DNA from: Candidatus Sulfotelmatobacter sp.
GTDB lineage: Bacteria; Acidobacteriota; Terriglobia; Terriglobales; Acidobacteriaceae
Length of the DNA stretch: 8,412 nucleotides
Assembly: GCA_030049565.1 (NCBI GenBank)
Contig: JASIKQ010000402.1
Location: forward strand, 1-8,412
Direction of reading: 5' to 3'
Below, piece by piece: positions 6,041 to 8,412 of this stretch. The notes under the pieces are model-generated. The model made no database searches. It was not told where the DNA came from and saw only the letters and a list, made by a program, of their open reading frames with translations. The first letter of the stretch is position 1; each line of letters begins with the position of its first letter. The translations under genes and the position numbers were made by a program.

Positions 6041-6048
6041 GAAATTCC
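6041..6048 (+). repeat. Right copy of 8-bp target-site duplication, abutting a start codon
   Basis: GAAATTCC, identical to 5893-5900, ends at the base before ATG 6049. The sequence before insertion would have joined position 5900 to 6049. Confidence 0.7.
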
Positions 6049-6516
6049 ATGTCTGAGTTCACACTGCGCGTTAATGGTAGCGAAAGGAGAGTAAGCGTCT
6101 CGGCTGAGACCCCGCTTCTTTGGGTTTTGCGGGACACCCTCGAGCTCACCGGAACGAAGTTCGGCTGCGGCGCCGGCTTGTGCGGCGCCTGCACTGTCCA
6201 CGTCGAGGGATCCGCGATTCGCTCGTGTTCTACGCCAGTTTCCGAGGTCGCGGGAAAGAACATCACGACAATTGAAGGACTCTCTCCCAACGGTCTGCAC
6301 GTGTTACAGCAGGCGTGGATTGCCGAGGAAGTGCCGCAATGCGGCTACTGCCAAACCGGACAGATCATGGCCGCCGCGGCATTGCTCGCCAAGATGCCAA
6401 ATCCCTCCGACGAGCAGATTACGCAGGCTATGAATGGAAATCTCTGTCGCTGCGGAACCTATGAGCGCATTCGCAAGGCAATCCATCGCGCGGCTGGCGA
6501 GGGAGGGGCGCGATGA
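6049..6516 (+). CDS. [2Fe-2S] subunit of a molybdenum hydroxylase (IorA/CoxS-like)
   Basis: Small iron-sulfur subunit of a xanthine oxidase family enzyme; it passes electrons from the molybdenum subunit to an outside acceptor. The 155 residues hold a plant-ferredoxin-type cluster site (C40, C45, C48 in CGAGLCGAC, plus C60). The helical second-cluster domain has C98-x2-C101 and C133-x-C135 ([24 protein letters not shown]). Length and motif order are those of isoquinoline 1-oxidoreductase alpha subunit and related aldehyde dehydrogenases. The ATG fits the usual family N-terminus (SEFTLRVNG). No Shine-Dalgarno sequence is visible: the bases directly before the ATG are the duplicated target of the MITE-like insertion. 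The stop TGA overlaps the next gene's ATG (ATGA, 6513-6516), implying translational coupling. There is no FAD subunit next to it in this window, which fits the two-subunit Ior type that uses other electron acceptors. Substrate unknown. Confidence 0.93.
   Translation: MSEFTLRVNGSERRVSVSAETPLLWVLRDTLELTGTKFGCGAGLCGACTVHVEGSAIRSCSTPVSEVAGKNITTIEGLSPNGLHVLQQAWIAEEVPQCGYCQTGQIMAAAALLAKMPNPSDEQITQAMNGNLCRCGTYERIRKAIHRAAGEGGAR
6501..6508 (+). promoter_or_regulatory. Ribosome binding site of the Mo-binding subunit gene
   Basis: GGGAGGGG at 6501-6508, inside the end of the upstream gene, lies 4 nt before ATG 6513. It is far stronger than anything before the upstream gene's ATG. Confidence 0.65.
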
Positions 6517-8412
6517 GTCCGCTGAGCCGGCGCGAATTTGTCGCCGCGGGCGTGGCCGCTGGAGCCGGTCTGGTCATCGGATTTTATCTTCCTTACAAAG
6601 CAGGCAAGAGCGAAGAAAAATTTTCTCCGAACGCTTACCTGCGCATTACCCCAGACAACAAAATCACCATAGTGGTAGCGCGCTCGGAGATGGGGCAAGG
6701 CGTGCGCACGGCGCTGCCCATGATTCTGGCGGAAGAATTGGAAGCGGATTGGAAGCAAATCGAAATCGAGCAAGCGGGCGCAAGCACCCTCTATGGAGAT
6801 CAGACCACGGGTGGCAGCGCAAGCGTGCGGACGACCTGGGATCCCATGCGCAGGGCGGGAGCGACAGCACGCGAGATGTTAATTTCCGCGGCCGCGCTGA
6901 CCTGGGCAGTTCCGAGATCCGGCTGCGTGGCTCAGAATGGAAACGTCGTGCACGGCGGCTCGAATCGCCGCCTGACGTACGGCGAGCTTGCCGCCAAAGC
7001 CGCTACTTTGCCCATTCCGACCGATGTGCCCCCCAAGCAGAGTAAAGACTACAAGATTGTCGGCCAGCGGCTGGCCCGCGTCGATACGCCCGCCAAAGTA
7101 AAGGGCGACGCGGTTTTCGGCATCGACTTCCGCATGCCGGGGATGAAATATGCGGTGCTGTCGCGATGTCCAACGATCGGAGGCAATCTTGTGAGCTTCG
7201 ATGACGGGAAGACGCGAAAAATTCCCGGCGTGAAGTACCTAGGCAAAATCGGTGACGCGGCCGTGGCCGTCGTTGCCGACAGCGTGTGGTCTGCCATGGA
7301 AGGCCGCCGCGTGTTGAACGTCAAATGGGACGATGGGCCGAATAAAGATCTGAATACTGCGTCTGTATTCGACGCATTGAAGCGGGCGGCAGGTAAAAAG
7401 AGCGCAAGCCTGTACTCCGTAGGCGACGTGGGAACGATCAGCGGCCGCACAATCACGGCCGAGTATCAGTTGCCCTTCATGGCTCACGCGCCCATGGAGC
7501 CGGGAAATTGCACGGCAAATTTCCAGGGAGCTACGTGCGAGTTGTGGGCGCCCACGCAGGTTCCGCAGGATTGCCGCGATTCGGTAGCGCAGGCGGTCGG
7601 GCTTGATCCCGACCGCGTAAAAGTGAATGTCACGCTGATGGGCGGCGGCTTCGGACGCCGGCTGGAGCATGATTATGCTGTGGAAGCGGCGCTGGTATCG
7701 AAGGCGCTGCATGATGCAAGGATCGGTGAGGGCAACGGCGCTCCTGTCAAAGTAATTTGGAGCCGCGAAGACGATATGCGCTATTCGACCTATCGTCCCG
7801 CCAGTCTGCATCAACTGAGCGCAGTGCTCGACGGCGCAGGCTGGCCAGTCACCTTCAAGCATCGCATCATCGCGCCCTCGATCAGCGGGCAGAAAGGCCA
7901 GCCGGGACCGAACGGAATCGACCCCGATCTGCCCGATGAAGCCGCGTTCGTTTATGCCTTACCCAATGTCTCACTTGAGTATGTGCTCGCCGAGACGCCG
8001 GTTCCCCTGGGGTGGATGCGCTCCGTCTACGCGCTGCAAGCGGGATTCGCCAGTGAAAGCTTCATCGATGAACTGGCGGCGACGGCGAGGAAAGATCCAC
8101 TCGAATACCGCCTGCACATGCTCGCTAAAGATAAAGATAAAGATCAAGACATCCAGTATTTCACCACCACCTGGCACACCGCGCGCATGCGTGGCGCACT
8201 GGAGCTTGCGGCAGAAAAAGCAGCATGGAAAAATCCGCTGCCCGCCGGGCGCTTTCGAGGCATTGCCTGTTTCGGATGCTTTTCTTCCTACGTGGCCGAG
8301 GTGGTCGAAATCAGCATGGAAAACGACACGCCGAGGGTGCATCGCGTGGTCGCCGCCGTCGATTGCGGGCAGGTGGTAAACCCGAGCATTCTGGAACAGC
8401 AGATTCAGGGCG
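6513..8412 (+). CDS. Molybdopterin-binding subunit of a periplasmic molybdenum hydroxylase (IorB-like; 3' end outside window)
   Basis: Catalytic subunit of an aldehyde/isoquinoline-oxidoreductase-like enzyme, binding a molybdopterin cytosine dinucleotide-type cofactor and hydroxylating an unknown substrate. The frame has 633 complete codons and is open at the right edge. Family members are usually near 730-750 residues, so roughly 100 residues are missing, including the expected C-terminal active-site glutamate. A twin-arginine signal (SRREFV at 5-10) and a hydrophobic stretch to about 25 predict Tat export, with the small subunit probably carried along. Family motifs seen: [11 protein letters not shown] near 100, AHAPMEP ending at 330, GGGFGRR at 377-383, WSRED from 416, PLGWMRSV at 498-505, and [10 protein letters not shown] at 615-624. 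The start is ATG 6513, coupled to the upstream stop. A three-copy AAAGAT repeat encodes KDKDKD near 539-544. It could be aldehyde-, isoquinoline- or nicotinate-type; the sequence does not decide. Confidence 0.93.
   Translation, partial: MSPLSRREFVAAGVAAGAGLVIGFYLPYKAGKSEEKFSPNAYLRITPDNKITIVVARSEMGQGVRTALPMILAEELEADWKQIEIEQAGASTLYGDQTTGGSASVRTTWDPMRRAGATAREMLISAAALTWAVPRSGCVAQNGNVVHGGSNRRLTYGELAAKAATLPIPTDVPPKQSKDYKIVGQRLARVDTPAKVKGDAVFGIDFRMPGMKYAVLSRCPTIGGNLVSFDDGKTRKIPGVKYLGKIGDAAVAVVADSVWSAMEGRRVLNVKWDDGPNKDLNTASVFDALKRAAGKKSASLYSVGDVGTISGRTITAEYQLPFMAHAPMEPGNCTANFQGATCELWAPTQVPQDCRDSVAQAVGLDPDRVKVNVTLMGGGFGRRLEHDYAVEAALVSKALHDARIGEGNGAPVKVIWSREDDMRYSTYRPASLHQLSAVLDGAGWPVTFKHRIIAPSISGQKGQPGPNGIDPDLPDEAAFVYALPNVSLEYVLAETPVPLGWMRSVYALQAGFASESFIDELAATARKDPLEYRLHMLAKDKDKDQDIQYFTTTWHTARMRGALELAAEKAAWKNPLPAGRFRGIACFGCFSSYVAEVVEISMENDTPRVHRVVAAVDCGQVVNPSILEQQIQG
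8127..8144 (+). repeat. Three tandem AAAGAT hexamers within the coding sequence
   Basis: AAAGAT is repeated exactly three times in frame, encoding Lys-Asp pairs, and is followed by CAAGAC (Gln-Asp), a likely decayed fourth unit. It falls in a surface-type segment between a helix (YRLHMLA) and the next domain part, so copy-number changes would add or remove residue pairs without a frameshift. Confidence 0.7.

Noticed and set aside
6007..6042. Possible promoter inside the right end of the MITE-like element (TTGTTC with a TAGCGA-like -10)
   Set aside because: The -10 matches poorly and the spacing is off, so it cannot be supported from sequence alone.

Overview
The window looks like a chromosomal segment of an Acidobacteriota bacterium, probably class Terriglobia. 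This is an inference from gene content rather than a marker gene: a secreted S53 protease with a C-terminal Ig-like domain, a CPQ-like M28 peptidase, a YfgM-like TPR membrane protein, an IorAB-type molybdenum hydroxylase, and moderately GC-rich coding sequence. Seven protein genes can be supported. Two are cut by the window edges (M28 at the left, the Mo-binding subunit at the right), and all but one lie on the + strand.

Layout. Positions 1-1010: C-terminal part of a zinc metallopeptidase of the carboxypeptidase Q type. 1011-1224: spacer with no clear signal. 1225-1536: small predicted secreted protein of unknown family, starting at an overlapping ATG/GTG site. 1537-1699: leader with two stem-loops. 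1700-3889: complete pro-kumamolisin/sedolisin (S53) protease with signal peptide, propeptide, catalytic domain and Ig-like tail. 3890-4135: spacer ending in a good sigma70-type promoter. 4136-4504: DksA/TraR-family RNA polymerase regulator. 4505-4638: spacer with a second sigma70-type promoter. 4639-5364: single-pass membrane TPR protein. 5390-5773 (minus strand): PilZ c-di-GMP-binding protein, convergent with the TPR gene. 5774-5892: spacer with nothing recognised. 5893-6048: a MITE-like element with terminal inverted repeats and an 8-bp target duplication. 6049-6516 and 6513-8412: a translationally coupled pair for the [2Fe-2S] subunit and the Tat-exported molybdopterin subunit of an aldehyde/isoquinoline-oxidoreductase-like enzyme.

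Functional reading. The left half concerns protein degradation outside the cytoplasm: the S53 protease would act as an endopeptidase and the M28 enzyme would trim peptides, and the small protein between them is also predicted to be exported. The middle holds unlinked regulatory and housekeeping genes (DksA-like, TPR, PilZ), each apparently with its own transcription unit. The right end is a two-gene operon for a periplasmic molybdenum hydroxylase whose substrate cannot be told from sequence.

I see no CRISPR array, phage cluster, toxin-antitoxin pair, defence cluster or clearly new multi-gene system. The least ordinary feature is the small non-coding mobile element, whose target duplication ends exactly at the start codon of the [2Fe-2S] subunit gene, so that it has replaced this gene's 5' leader.
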